A DNA stretch of 64,000 nucleotides, taken from contig NZ_CP053642.1 in assembly GCF_013177295.1 (NCBI RefSeq), positions 992,001-1,056,000 on the forward strand. Reading direction: 5' to 3'. The stretch comes from Actinomyces marmotae (lineage in GTDB: Bacteria > Actinomycetota > Actinomycetes > Actinomycetales > Actinomycetaceae). A program made the position numbers and the translations under genes. The notes under the pieces are model-generated. The model saw nothing but the letters and a program-made list of their open reading frames with translations. It made no database searches and was not told where the DNA came from. Positions 47,765 through 56,537 of the stretch are shown piece after piece. Every line of letters begins with the position of its first letter. Within the stretch, counting starts at the first letter, position 1.

Positions 47765-48004
47765 AACAGCAGAGATCATCGCATCGATGAGCGCCGTGAG
47801 GGAGCATCCGCCCACGAGGAGGACGATGAGCATCGCTCCTGGCGAGACCGGGATGATGGCGGTGATGGCGAGTCCGGCCACGTGGGACGCCACGGTGATG
47901 CCCGTGGGCAGCGCCATGGCGCGGCTGAGGGAGCGGGTGAGGAGTTGCGCGATCGTGACCGGGACGATCGGGGTCGGAAGCCGCGCCGCCCGGCGCCGCC
48001 CCGC
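47765..48004 (-). pseudogene. Remnant of a metal ABC transporter permease (ZnuB/MntB-like C-terminus)
   Basis: The frame opening right after the Fur stop reads PIVPVTIAQLLTRSLSRAM, then about 45 hydrophobic residues with ASHVAGLAITAIIPVSPGAM. This resembles the last two spans of ABC-3 metal permeases (pattern TPxATAxLLTxxLxRM...SVAGLxLSxxxxxxPGAxIVL). Only about 80 codons remain, with no start signal and no ATPase or binding protein beside it. Its position next to a Zur-like gene supports loss of a former zinc uptake operon. A small functional membrane peptide cannot be excluded. Confidence 0.6.
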
Positions 48005-48466
48005 TCAGGACGGGGCGCCCTCGGCGCGCGCCGAGCAGTCCCGGCACAGCCCGAAGAACTCCGCCACGTGCTCCATCTGGGTGAACCCGGCGGCCGCGCT
48101 GACCCTCTCGATCCAGGCCTCGAGCTCGTCGCCGGCGACCTCCTCGGCGTGCCCGCAAACGCGGCACACGATGTGGTGGTGGTGCCCCACCCGCTCGCAG
48201 GAGCGGTAGAGGATCTCGCCATCCGCGCTGCGCACCTGGTCCACCTGGCCGCTGTCCGCCAGGGCCGTGAGATTTCGGTAGACCGTGGCCAGCCCCACCT
48301 TCGTGCCCTCGGCCTCCAGGGCGGCGTGGATCTGCTGAGCGGAGCGGAACTCGGTGGTGCGCTGAAGGATCCCGGCGACGGCGGCCCGCTGGCGCGTGGC
48401 GCGCGGCCTGGCCGCCGTCGAGCCCGCGGTGGACCTGGAGGGGGTGCCGCTCGCCGTCCTGCTCAC
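48005..48466 (-). CDS. zur: Fur-family metal regulator, probably Zur
   Basis: A 153-residue Fur-type repressor. The winged helix is TRQRAAVAGILQRTTEFRSAQQIHAALEAEGTKVGLATVYRNLTALADSGQVDQV. The metal sites are seen in RVGHHHHIVCRVCGHAEEV and the C-terminal FFGLCRDC (two CxxC pairs, a structural zinc). Its place beside uppS/recO and glyS is that of Zur (FurB) in actinobacteria, and a zinc-permease-like remnant lies immediately downstream. Zur is thus more likely than iron Fur, but the sequence alone does not settle it. It starts with GTG at 48466. Confidence 0.85.
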   Translation of the reverse strand: MSRTASGTPSRSTAGSTAARPRATRQRAAVAGILQRTTEFRSAQQIHAALEAEGTKVGLATVYRNLTALADSGQVDQVRSADGEILYRSCERVGHHHHIVCRVCGHAEEVAGDELEAWIERVSAAAGFTQMEHVAEFFGLCRDCSARAEGAPS

Positions 48467-48720
48467 AACGGGCCTCGCTTCTCATCGGCGGCGCGATCGC
48501 GCCAGTGCTCAAGGGGTACGAGGAGCCCGGCGGGGGAGCGCGCCCGGCACCTGCCGCCCTATCATCTCACCGACGGGCGCGCCCATGCGGCGATCCTCAT
48601 CATGGCTGCTGGCCCGCCCGGCTGGGCGGGGCGTCGCCGGGCCCCGCAGCGCTTAGACTGTCGGCACTCGTTCCCACCATCCAGGTGCGGACAACGACGG
48701 AATGATTCAGGAGAGACCCG

Positions 48721-50112
48721 GTGGCACAGAACTCCTCCACACTCGATCGCGTGATCAACCTGGCCAAGCGCCGTGGCTTCGTGTTCCCCTGCGGCGAGAT
48801 CTACGGCGGCACGCGCTCCGCCTGGGACTACGGGCCGCTCGGCGTCGAGCTCAAGGAGAACATCAAGAAGCAGTGGTGGCTGGCGATGGTCCGCTCCCGT
48901 GACGACGTGGTGGGCCTGGACTCCTCGGTCATCCTGCCCCGCGAGACCTGGGTCGCCTCCGGGCACGTCGGGGCCTTCACCGACCCCCTCGTGGAGTCCC
49001 TGCACACCCACAAGCGCTACCGCGCCGACCAGCTCATCGAGGAGTACGCCGAGCGCAAGGGCCTCGACCCCGAGACCATCACCCTTGACATGGTGCCGGA
49101 CCCCGTCACCGGCCAGCCCGGTAGCTGGACCGAGCCCCGCGAGTTCTCCGGCCTGCTCAAGACCTACCTCGGGCCCGTGGATGACGAGGCGGGCCTGCAC
49201 TACCTGCGACCCGAGACCGCCCAGGGCATTTTCATCAACTTCGCCAACGTCATGAGCGCGGCCCGCAAGAAGCCCCCCTTCGGCATCGGGCAGGTCGGCA
49301 AGTCCTTCCGCAACGAGATCACCCCGGGCAACTTCATCTTCCGCACCCGCGAGTTCGAGCAGATGGAGATGGAGTTCTTCTGCGAGCCGGGCACCGACGA
49401 GCAGTGGCACCAGTACTGGATCGACTACCGGCGCGACTGGTACATCGACCTGGGCATTGACCCCGACAACCTGCGGCTCTATGAGCACCCCAAGGAGAAG
49501 CTCTCCCACTACTCCAAGCGCACGGTCGACCTGGAGTACCGCTTCGGCTTCACCGGCTCGGAGTGGGGCGAGCTCGAGGGTATCGCCAACCGCACGGACT
49601 TCGACCTGTCCACCCACGCCGAGCGCTCCGGCAAGGACCTGTCCTACTTCGACCAGACCACCAACGAGCGCTGGGTCCCCTACGTCATCGAGCCCGCCGC
49701 CGGCCTGACCCGCTCCATGATGGCCTTCCTCGTGGAGGCGTACCACGAGGACCAGGCCCCCAACACCAAGGGCGGCGTCGACACCCGCGTGGTCCTCAAG
49801 CTCGACGCGCGCCTGGCCCCGGTCAAGGCCGCCGTCCTGCCGCTGAGCCGCAAGGAGGAACTCACCGGCCCCGCCAAGGCCGTCGCCTCGCGCCTGCGCC
49901 GCCTGTGGAACGTCGAGTACGACGACGCGGGCGCGGTGGGCCGCCGCTACCGCCGCCAGGACGAGATCGGCACGCCGCTGTGCCTCACCTACGACTTCGA
50001 CTCCCCGGAGGACGGGGCCGTCACGGTGCGCGAGCGCGACACCATGGTCCAGGAGCGCGTGCCCCTGGAGGGCATCGAGCGCTACCTGGCCGAGCGGCTC
50101 GCCGGCTGCTGA
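48721..50112 (+). CDS. glyS: Glycyl-tRNA synthetase (dimeric, class II)
   Basis: A 463-residue synthetase of the alpha2 type. It shows [61 protein letters not shown], the class II motif 2 region [34 protein letters not shown], and motif 3 in [23 protein letters not shown]. The C-terminal anticodon domain has [18 protein letters not shown] and [34 protein letters not shown] start with CAGGAGAG upstream. glyS next to zur is conserved in the phylum. Confidence 0.97.
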   Translation: MAQNSSTLDRVINLAKRRGFVFPCGEIYGGTRSAWDYGPLGVELKENIKKQWWLAMVRSRDDVVGLDSSVILPRETWVASGHVGAFTDPLVESLHTHKRYRADQLIEEYAERKGLDPETITLDMVPDPVTGQPGSWTEPREFSGLLKTYLGPVDDEAGLHYLRPETAQGIFINFANVMSAARKKPPFGIGQVGKSFRNEITPGNFIFRTREFEQMEMEFFCEPGTDEQWHQYWIDYRRDWYIDLGIDPDNLRLYEHPKEKLSHYSKRTVDLEYRFGFTGSEWGELEGIANRTDFDLSTHAERSGKDLSYFDQTTNERWVPYVIEPAAGLTRSMMAFLVEAYHEDQAPNTKGGVDTRVVLKLDARLAPVKAAVLPLSRKEELTGPAKAVASRLRRLWNVEYDDAGAVGRRYRRQDEIGTPLCLTYDFDSPEDGAVTVRERDTMVQERVPLEGIERYLAERLAGC

Positions 50113-50123
50113 CGGCACCCGGC

Positions 50124-51473
50124 ATGGCGGGGCACTCCCACCACCACGGCGCCTCGCCCGTCCCGGCGGGCGAGGCGCGCCGCGTGAGGATCGTGCTGGC
50201 CGCGATCGTCGTGCCGATCGTCCTGGCCACCCTCGTGGGGCTGGTGCTGCTGTGGCCGGGGAAGAGTTCGCTCATGGGCTCGCGGCCCTTCGCCGTGGCG
50301 GGCTCCTCCATCGAGACCGCCACGGTCACCTCCACCTCCGTGGAGGACTGCAAGGACTCCGCCAAGGCGCTCGGCAAGATCTCCGACGGCTCACTGCTCA
50401 CTGACGCCGTGTGCGCCGAGATCACCAGCGGTGACGGCAAGGGCCTCGTCGTGCCGGTCCACGTCCCGGCCGAGTCGGCCCGCGTCGCCAACCCCGGTGA
50501 CTCCATGAAGGTGCTCTACACGCCCAAGGCGCTGGCCGGCGGCACCCCCTACGTCTTCGTCGACTACCAGCGCGGCCTGCCGATCGGGCTGCTGGCGGCC
50601 GTCTACCTCGTGCTCGTGCTCGTGGTGGCCGGCAAGCGCGGCGCGCTCAGCGTCCTGGGGCTCATCATGGCCACCGCCGTGCTCATGGGCTTCATGATCC
50701 CCGCGCTCCTGGCCGGGGAGAGCGCGCTGGCCGTCACCCTCACCGGGTCGCTGGCGATGATGCTCATGGCGGTCTACGTGGCGCACGGCGTGTCGGTGCG
50801 CACCACCACCGCGCTGCTCGGCACCTTCACCGGCGTCATCATCACCGTGCTGCTCGCGCTGTGGGGGACGAGCTCGTCCAACCTGACCGGCGCCGTCGAC
50901 GACACTGCCGTCACCCTCAACGGGCTCGTGCGCGAGGCCGGCGTCCACCTCGACCTGCGGGCCCTGCTCACCTGCGGGATGGTGGTGGCGGGGCTCGGCG
51001 TCCTCAACGACGTCACCATCACGCAGGCCTCGGCCGTCTGGGAACTGCACGCCGCCAACCCCGCCATGCCCCGGGGCCGCCTGTTTACCGGCGGCATGAG
51101 GATCGGACGCGACCACATCGCCTCCACCGTCTACACCCTCGCCTTCGCCTACGCGGGCACCGCGCTCCCGCTCATCCTCTCCGCCGCGCTCATCGACCGC
51201 TCCGTGATCGACACGCTGCTCAGCGGGGAGATCAGTGAGGAGATCGTGCGCACGCTGGTGTCCTCCATCGGTCTGGTCCTGGCGATCCCCGCGACCACTG
51301 CCATCGCCACCATCCTGTGCCGCACCGGTGGGGCGGCGCAGGGCGCCGACGGTGCGAGGGCAGCCGGCCCTGGCGGTCCTGCCGTCGCGAGGGCGGCCGG
51401 CCCTGGCGGTCCTGGCGGCCTGGCTCAGCCCCCCGAGACGTCCGACTCGGCCTCGCCCAGCAGCTCGGCCTGA
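50124..51473 (+). CDS. YibE/F family membrane protein
   Basis: A 449-residue membrane protein starting 11 bases after glyS. One N-terminal span (about 20-45) is followed by an extracellular domain of about 110 residues (two Cys, CKDSAKALG...DAVCAEITSG). A block of seven to eight spans then matches the YibE/F family (DYQRGLPIGLLAAVYLVLVLVVAGKRGALSVLGLIMATAVLMGFMIPALLAG, TCGMVVAGLGVLNDVTITQASAVWELHAANP). Function is unknown; transport has been proposed. The C-terminal tail carries a 33-bp direct repeat (51354-51386 and 51387-51419), and the gene overlaps the convergent dusB end by 49 bases. Confidence 0.85.
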   Translation: MAGHSHHHGASPVPAGEARRVRIVLAAIVVPIVLATLVGLVLLWPGKSSLMGSRPFAVAGSSIETATVTSTSVEDCKDSAKALGKISDGSLLTDAVCAEITSGDGKGLVVPVHVPAESARVANPGDSMKVLYTPKALAGGTPYVFVDYQRGLPIGLLAAVYLVLVLVVAGKRGALSVLGLIMATAVLMGFMIPALLAGESALAVTLTGSLAMMLMAVYVAHGVSVRTTTALLGTFTGVIITVLLALWGTSSSNLTGAVDDTAVTLNGLVREAGVHLDLRALLTCGMVVAGLGVLNDVTITQASAVWELHAANPAMPRGRLFTGGMRIGRDHIASTVYTLAFAYAGTALPLILSAALIDRSVIDTLLSGEISEEIVRTLVSSIGLVLAIPATTAIATILCRTGGAAQGADGARAAGPGGPAVARAAGPGGPGGLAQPPETSDSASPSSSA

Positions 51474-52693
51474 TCGGCGTCGAGCACGGGGGAGTCCAGC
51501 CAGCCATCGGGCAGGTGGGGGCGCTTCGGATGGCCCGCGCGGCCACGGGGCCCCTCGACGGTCTCGCCGGGGTAGGGCACCTGGGCGGGCAGGTGCGAGC
51601 GCATGACCCCCAGGGCGGCGTCGAGTTCGGCCAGCGAGCCCACTCGCATGAGCGCGTTGCGGGCCGCCCCGCCCACCGGGTAACCCTTGAGGTACCAGCC
51701 CACGTGCTTGCGCAGGTCGCGCACGCCCCGGTTCTCGCCCATCTCATCGGCCAACAGCCGCGCGTGCTCGCGGATGACGGCGATGACGCCGTCGAGATCC
51801 GGCCGCGCGCGGGAGGCCTCGCCGCGCATGGCGGCGACGATGTCGGCGAAGAGCCATGGGCGCCCCTGGCAGCCGCGCCCCACGACCACGCCGTCACAGC
51901 CGGTGGCGGCCATCATGCGCACGGCGTCATCCCCCACCCAGATATCCCCGTTGCCCAGCACTGGCAGGCGTGTGGACTCCTTGAGCTCGGCAATGCGGGC
52001 CCAGTCCGCCTGACCCGAGTAGTGCTGCCGGGCGGTGCGCGCGTGCAGGGCGACGGCGGCGATGCCTGCGCGCTCGGCCGCGCGGGCGGCGTCGAGGAAG
52101 GTCTCGTGGGACTCGTCGATCCCCACGCGCATCTTCATCGTCACCGGCACCTCCCGCGGGCGATGAGCGGCCCGGGCGGCGCTCTCCGCGGCGCTCACGC
52201 ACTCGCGCAGGATCGCGGCGAGCAGGTCCCGCTTCCACGGCAGGGCGGCGCCCCCGCCCTTGCGGGTCACCTTGGGCACGGGGCAGCCGAAATTGAGGTC
52301 GATGTGGTCTGCGAGGTCCTCCTCGACGAGGATGCGCACGGCCTTGCCCGCGATGACGGGGTCGACGCCGTAGAGCTGGATCGAGCGGACCCGCTCGGCG
52401 GGGTCGGTGCGCACCATGGCGAGGGTCTTCTCATTGCGCTCCACGAGGGCCCGGGTGGTGACCATCTCCGTGACGTACAGGCCCGCGGGTGCCCGCAGGC
52501 CACCGGAATCGGTGGGGATCGGCCCCGGGGCGGCGGGGCGCGCGGCCTCGGGGAGCGCGGACTCGGCGGCTTGGCGGCACAGCCGGCGGAAGGAGGCGTT
52601 CGTGACGCCAGCCATCGGGGCGAGGACCACGGGCATGGGCACCTCGATGGGGCCCAGGCGCAGCGGGGCGGGGGAGTGCGAAGGGGCGGTCAC
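51425..52693 (-). CDS. dusB: tRNA-dihydrouridine synthase
   Basis: A 422-residue flavoenzyme reducing uridine in tRNA. Motifs are VVLAPMAGVTNASFRRLCRQ (FMN site, about 25), LYVTEMVTTRALVERN, IQLYGVDP, HIDLNFGCPVPKVTRKGGGAAL (catalytic Cys in GCPVPK), VTMKMRVGIDESHETFLDAA, HARTARQHYSGQADW, LGNGDIW and VVVGRGCQGRPWLF. GTG start at 52693, with a CAGCAT hexamer six bases upstream; the long upstream frame is the antisense of fabI and sixA. Two low-complexity insertions (about 45-65 and the C-terminus) make it longer than E. coli DusB. Confidence 0.94.
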   Translation of the reverse strand: MTAPSHSPAPLRLGPIEVPMPVVLAPMAGVTNASFRRLCRQAAESALPEAARPAAPGPIPTDSGGLRAPAGLYVTEMVTTRALVERNEKTLAMVRTDPAERVRSIQLYGVDPVIAGKAVRILVEEDLADHIDLNFGCPVPKVTRKGGGAALPWKRDLLAAILRECVSAAESAARAAHRPREVPVTMKMRVGIDESHETFLDAARAAERAGIAAVALHARTARQHYSGQADWARIAELKESTRLPVLGNGDIWVGDDAVRMMAATGCDGVVVGRGCQGRPWLFADIVAAMRGEASRARPDLDGVIAVIREHARLLADEMGENRGVRDLRKHVGWYLKGYPVGGAARNALMRVGSLAELDAALGVMRSHLPAQVPYPGETVEGPRGRAGHPKRPHLPDGWLDSPVLDADQAELLGEAESDVSGG

Positions 52694-52753
52694 GCGCCCA
52701 TGCTGGCACGGAGTCACCGCCCCGAGGGCGGCGCCACCCCGTAGGCTGTGCCT

Positions 52754-53632
52754 GTGACGGCTGCGACGGGCCCGGGTGGGGCCATGAATCCGAGGGAACC
52801 GAGCCCAGGCGCACCCCCCGGGCTGCTGCGGGGGCGCACGGTCCTCATCACCGGGGTGATGCGCCCCTCCTCGATCGCCGCCTCCGTGGCCCGCGCCGCC
52901 GCCGAGCAGGGCGCCCGCGTCATCCTCACCACGCACCCGCGCGCCCGGGCCCTCACGGAGTCCGTCGCCGCGCTGCTGGGACTGGCCGAGCCCGTGGTGG
53001 GGCTCGATGTGGCCGATCCCGCGTCCCTGGCCGCGCTGCCGGGCGAGTTGGAGCGCCTTGGCGTGGTGCGGCTCGACGGCGTCGTCCACTCGATCGCCCG
53101 CGCCAGCCGCGACCTCCTCGGGACGGTGCTGCCCGCCGGGTTGCAGGAGGCGGACGACGGCGAGCGGGCGCGCCTGGAGGAGGCGGGGGAGGCGCGCATG
53201 GCGGCGCTCCGCGACGCCTTCATCGTCTCCGCCGCGTCCCTGGCCGCGCTCGTCGAGGCGACGGCGCCGCTGTTGGGGCGGGGGAGCTCTGTGCTCGCCC
53301 TCACTTTCGACACCTCCCGCGTTTACCCCGGCTATGGCTGGATGGGACCGCTCAAGGCCGCCCTCGAGGCCTCGGCGCGGGCCCTCGCCGTCGAGCTCGG
53401 GCCCCGCGGCGTGCGGGTCAACACCCTGTCCGCCGGGCCGCTGCGCACGACGGCGGCCTCCGCGATCCCCGGTTTCGATGATCTCGTGGATGGTTGGGGG
53501 GCGGTTGCCCCGCTCGGCTGGGACCCCAATGACGCGTCGCCGGTGGCGCGCACCGCCGTCGCCCTCCTGTCCGACTGGATGCCCGCGACCACCGGGGCCG
53601 TCATCCACGCCGACGGCGGGGCGACCCTGTGA
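52754..53632 (+). CDS. fabI: Enoyl-ACP reductase (FabI/InhA-like SDR)
   Basis: A 292-residue short-chain dehydrogenase of the FabI type, for the last step of fatty-acid elongation. The N-terminal nucleotide loop is RTVLITGVMRPSSIAASVARAAAEQGARVILTTHP. LDGVVHSIARASRDLLG follows, and the catalytic Tyr-Lys lie in YGWMGPLKAALEASARALAVELGPRGVRVNTLSAGPLRTTAASAI. The C-terminus is ADGGATL. The spacing Y-x6-K after YGWM matches InhA/FabI. TAGGCT (52742-52747) precedes the GTG at 52754 by six bases, so the start is set there. No fabG is adjacent, unlike the mycobacterial locus. Confidence 0.88.
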   Translation: MTAATGPGGAMNPREPSPGAPPGLLRGRTVLITGVMRPSSIAASVARAAAEQGARVILTTHPRARALTESVAALLGLAEPVVGLDVADPASLAALPGELERLGVVRLDGVVHSIARASRDLLGTVLPAGLQEADDGERARLEEAGEARMAALRDAFIVSAASLAALVEATAPLLGRGSSVLALTFDTSRVYPGYGWMGPLKAALEASARALAVELGPRGVRVNTLSAGPLRTTAASAIPGFDDLVDGWGAVAPLGWDPNDASPVARTAVALLSDWMPATTGAVIHADGGATL

Positions 53633-53698
53633 TCGCCGGTGTCGTCCGGCGGCGCGCCGGCCACCGATCCGCACGCTCTCAATCCGCGAGGAGGACCC

Positions 53699-54265
53699 AT
53701 GACTGAGACCGCTCCCGGCGCCGCTGTTGGCGCCGCTGTTGGCGCCGCTCCCGGCGCCGCCGATGCCGCCCAGGCCCGCACGCTCGTCCTCATCCGTCAC
53801 GCCCGTGCCGCCGCGGCGCCCACGGATATCGAGCGCCCGCTGTCCGACGCCGGTGCGGCGCAGGCCCGGGCCCTGGCGGCGGCTCTCGCCACCCGGGTGG
53901 GCAGCGCCGACCTTCTCATCGTCTCGCCCGCCAGGCGCGCGCGGCAGACCTCCCAGCCGATCGCCGAGAGGCTGTCCCCGGGGCGGACCCTCGTGGAGGA
54001 GGACGTGTACTTCGGGGGAGGCCGGGCCGTCCTCGAACTGGTGCGTCAGGCGGGGCCGGGCGCGCGCACGGTGATCGTGGTGGGGCACGAGCCGACGACC
54101 TCCGAGCTCGCCGCCTATCTCGATGGGGGAGTGAGCGACCTCGGGCGGCGGGTCTCCTACGGCATGTCGACCGCCAACGCCGCCGTGCTGCGGGTGGGCT
54201 CGCCCTGGGCCGTCCTCACCGGCGGTTCCGCCGAGGTCATCGATCTTCTCACCCCCGCCCATTAG
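53699..54265 (+). CDS. SixA-like histidine phosphatase
   Basis: A 188-residue small histidine-phosphatase protein. The catalytic motif is LVLIRHARAAAAPTDIERPLSDAGAAQARALA (RHA, about 43-50). The second His is in VIVVGHEPTTSELAAYLDGG, and SPARRARQTSQPIAE is conserved. SixA dephosphorylates histidine-phosphotransfer proteins; the target here is unknown. GAGGAGG lies before the ATG. Just after the start, a 12-bp repeat in four copies (53717-53764) codes for GAAV/GAAP units, a likely length-variable site. The next gene starts three bases after its stop. Confidence 0.88.
   Translation: MTETAPGAAVGAAVGAAPGAADAAQARTLVLIRHARAAAAPTDIERPLSDAGAAQARALAAALATRVGSADLLIVSPARRARQTSQPIAERLSPGRTLVEEDVYFGGGRAVLELVRQAGPGARTVIVVGHEPTTSELAAYLDGGVSDLGRRVSYGMSTANAAVLRVGSPWAVLTGGSAEVIDLLTPAH
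53717..53764 (+). repeat. 12-bp tandem repeat inside the SixA-like gene
   Basis: Four units of GGCGCCGCT plus GTT, GTT, CCC or a variant encode GAAV-GAAV-GAAP-GAAD. The reading frame is kept for any copy number. Confidence 0.8.
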
Positions 54266-54268
54266 AGG

Positions 54269-56089
54269 ATGATTAATGTGGAGACTGAGTTTGAGTCACG
54301 GCTATTGATGCGCGGGGCGGCTCCCCTGTCCCGGACGATGAGCATCGCTTGGAGTCGGATTGACGGGAGCGCGCGTCGCCGCTTCGCCGTGATCGGAATA
54401 TTGTCGATAGTGTCCGGCGTCCTCCCTGGGGCGCAAGTGTATGCGGTCGGAGCTCTCGTATCGTCAGTCGTGGACAGCGCCGACTATAGGGGGTACCTCG
54501 TTTGGGCCATCGTGTTCGGAGTGGTTGTCTTCGTAAAATATGTTCTTGAGAACATAATCAAATTCCTTGGGGATGTCTTAACCTTAAGGCTATCGTATGA
54601 CATAGAGATCGACGCGGTTCAGCGACTGGGGGACATGGAGGTGCAAAATTTTGAGTCCTCAAAGACGTATGACATCATTCAACGCGTGGACGAATCGACG
54701 GGCGAGCACGTCTACGGCTTGTTTGATACGCTGAGATCCGCGATCCAAGCGTTGTTGTCGCTGCTGAGCATATGTGCAGTGCTCTGGCAATGGAGCCCCG
54801 TTATTGCATCGATGCTCCTTGTCGCCCCTATCCCTGGATGCGTCGCCACTTTTCGCGTTCAAACGAGGGCTTATGATATAGAGTACAAGCGCGCCACGAA
54901 GGCAAGGCTGGCGGGATACCTCCGCGGCTTGCTCATGTCGGATAGCGCCAAGAAGGAGACTCGTCTGTTCCGCCTGGACGAACTGTTCACGAACTCATAT
55001 TCGTCGATCAAGAAAAATTTCTTGCGCCAAGACATCGGCCTGGCGCGCTTCGCTCTCCTCCAGGCCGGAGGCCTTGGGGCGGCCTCTGTGCTCGCCAGCT
55101 TTGGCGCAGTGGTTTACGCGGCAATTATTGCCGGGGTACATAATAGGGTAGGCGAGCTTGCGGGATTTATTTCGGCCACTACTCAGGTCGGCCCATTGGT
55201 GCTCGCGGCGTTCATTGGCTTCACAGGCATTTATCAGCATCTTCTTTATGTGTCAAATTGGGCGGCATTGGTTGATACGCAACCCGCCCGTATCGCTGAA
55301 GGCGCGTTCCGAGGGCCTTCCGATGGGCGCGGCGGCTCAGTGGAGTTCCGTAATGTGAGCTTCCGATATCCCGGGACTGATGTTCTCGCATTGAATGATG
55401 TTTCCTTTTCGATCGACAGTGGCAGTATCACCGCTTTTGTTGGAATCAACGGTTGCGGCAAATCAACGATATGTAAATTACTGTTGAGGTTCTATGAGCC
55501 GGATGAAGGGGAAATTTTTGTTGATGGCCGCCCCATCGGAGAGCTGTCGCGAGAATATTTGTACTCATGGTCCTCCGCTCTTTTCCAAGATTTCGTTAAA
55601 TATGAGAGATCGTTGCGAGACAATATTGAGTACGGCTATCCGCGAGATCGCGGCACCGCCGATGATGAACGACTCTGGGATTCTCTTGAGGCGGTCGGGC
55701 TGAGGGATTGGGCGATGTCCCTGCCTGAGCGGTTGAACACGATGCTGGGACGGCATTTTGAGGGAGGCCATCAACCGTCTATTGGGCAATGGCAGCGGAT
55801 CGCGGCTGCGAGAGCCTTGGTGAAGAAGCCTCGCCTGCTGGTCCTTGACGAGCCGACCGCGTCTGTGGACGCGGTCTCGGAGAAGATACTTTTCGAGGCC
55901 ATGGCCGCGCTTGGGGGCGAGACGACGGTCGTGCTCGTCTCGCATAGATTCGCTACAGTGGCTCATGCGGACAGGATCATCGTCATCGATGATGGCGCGG
56001 TCGTTGGCGTTGGCGGGCACGCGGACCTAATGGAAGACTGTGCGCATTATCGCGATATGTATGACGCCCAGGGCCTGCAGAGTCGTTGA
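54269..56089 (+). CDS. ABC exporter, fused membrane and ATPase domains; base composition atypical
   Basis: A 606-residue half-transporter. Six spans lie in about 30-310. The ATPase has Walker A GINGCGKST (about 390), signature region PSIGQWQRIAAARALV (about 500; the first part of the LSGGQ motif is changed), Walker B LLVLDEPTASVD and VSHRFAT. The GQWQRIA pattern is typical of bacteriocin/lanthipeptide and similar exporters of the ABC-B group. Codon use is far richer in A and T than in all neighbours, pointing to recent transfer. It starts right behind the sixA stop (AGAGG then ATG; a GTG at 54278 is an alternative). No peptide precursor or modifying enzyme is nearby. Confidence 0.9.
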   Translation: MINVETEFESRLLMRGAAPLSRTMSIAWSRIDGSARRRFAVIGILSIVSGVLPGAQVYAVGALVSSVVDSADYRGYLVWAIVFGVVVFVKYVLENIIKFLGDVLTLRLSYDIEIDAVQRLGDMEVQNFESSKTYDIIQRVDESTGEHVYGLFDTLRSAIQALLSLLSICAVLWQWSPVIASMLLVAPIPGCVATFRVQTRAYDIEYKRATKARLAGYLRGLLMSDSAKKETRLFRLDELFTNSYSSIKKNFLRQDIGLARFALLQAGGLGAASVLASFGAVVYAAIIAGVHNRVGELAGFISATTQVGPLVLAAFIGFTGIYQHLLYVSNWAALVDTQPARIAEGAFRGPSDGRGGSVEFRNVSFRYPGTDVLALNDVSFSIDSGSITAFVGINGCGKSTICKLLLRFYEPDEGEIFVDGRPIGELSREYLYSWSSALFQDFVKYERSLRDNIEYGYPRDRGTADDERLWDSLEAVGLRDWAMSLPERLNTMLGRHFEGGHQPSIGQWQRIAAARALVKKPRLLVLDEPTASVDAVSEKILFEAMAALGGETTVVLVSHRFATVAHADRIIVIDDGAVVGVGGHADLMEDCAHYRDMYDAQGLQSR

Positions 56090-56346
56090 TTGGTCCTGCC
56101 GGAAACAGCGAGCACAGCTAGGACGCGGGTTACCGCGCTCACGGCCACTTTATGGGCCTTCACGGTCCGCGCTAACGCACTCCTGATGTCTGAGGGCAGG
56201 CGTCGTCCGGCCTCGACGAATTGCTGTCCCGCGGCTCACGTGTCGATGGGAGCCTCACCGTGTCGCCTGCCGCCTGCGCCCCCTCCGGTACCACCGTCGA
56301 GCACGTCGGCGGTCGGCGCCGGGGCGGTGGCCTCGCTCGGGCCGGT
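56090..56346. other. Gene-poor stretch after the ABC exporter
   Basis: No convincing gene or precursor peptide is seen on either strand. A 130-codon plus-strand frame crosses it but also reads through the downstream repeat and has no ribosome site. Composition returns to high GC within about 150 bases. Confidence 0.6.
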
Positions 56347-56497
56347 GGCATCGCCGTCGGGCCCCAACCCTAGGGCCCTGCCCACCCCCGGCGCTAGACC
56401 CCACCGTCAATCTGTGGAAAACCCCCACCAACCCCACCCCACCAGCACCGCCCTGTGGACAACCGACCGGTCTCGCTCCTAACAACGACCGGTCTCG
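56347..56497. repeat. 151-bp dispersed repeat, copy 2
   Basis: Same orientation and almost the same sequence as 1193-1343. The DnaA-box-like 9-mers are at 56413-56421 (TGTGGAAAA) and 56454-56462 (TGTGGACAA). It lies between the imported-looking ABC exporter and serB. Confidence 0.9.
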
Positions 56498-56519
56498 CCC
56501 GTGTTTTCGACCGGTCTCG
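56465..56519. repeat. 22-bp-period GACCGGTCTCG array, locus C (3 units)
   Basis: GACCGGTCTCG starts at 56465, 56487 and 56509. The first spacer is identical to locus A. The second (CCCGTGTTTTC) resembles loci B and D, so this array joins the two subtypes. It is followed by CCAAAGGGGGCGG. It ends 19 bases from the serB stop. Confidence 0.9.
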
Positions 56520-56537
56520 CCAAAGGGGGCGGTGCGG

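Noticed and set aside
52694..54262. N-terminal extension of dusB to 945 residues
   Set aside because: The extension is the antisense of fabI and the SixA-like gene; DusB homology begins at the GTG at 52693.
54269..56089. Insertion sequence or integrase bringing in the ABC exporter
   Set aside because: No transposase, integrase, terminal inverted repeats or target duplication is visible at its edges.
56090..56346. Peptide precursor for the ABC exporter
   Set aside because: No short ORF with a double-Gly leader, Cys-rich core or ribosome site was found on either strand.
56090..56482. 130-codon plus-strand ORF after the ABC exporter
   Set aside because: It reads straight through the duplicated non-coding block and array, has no start signal and no recognisable protein features.
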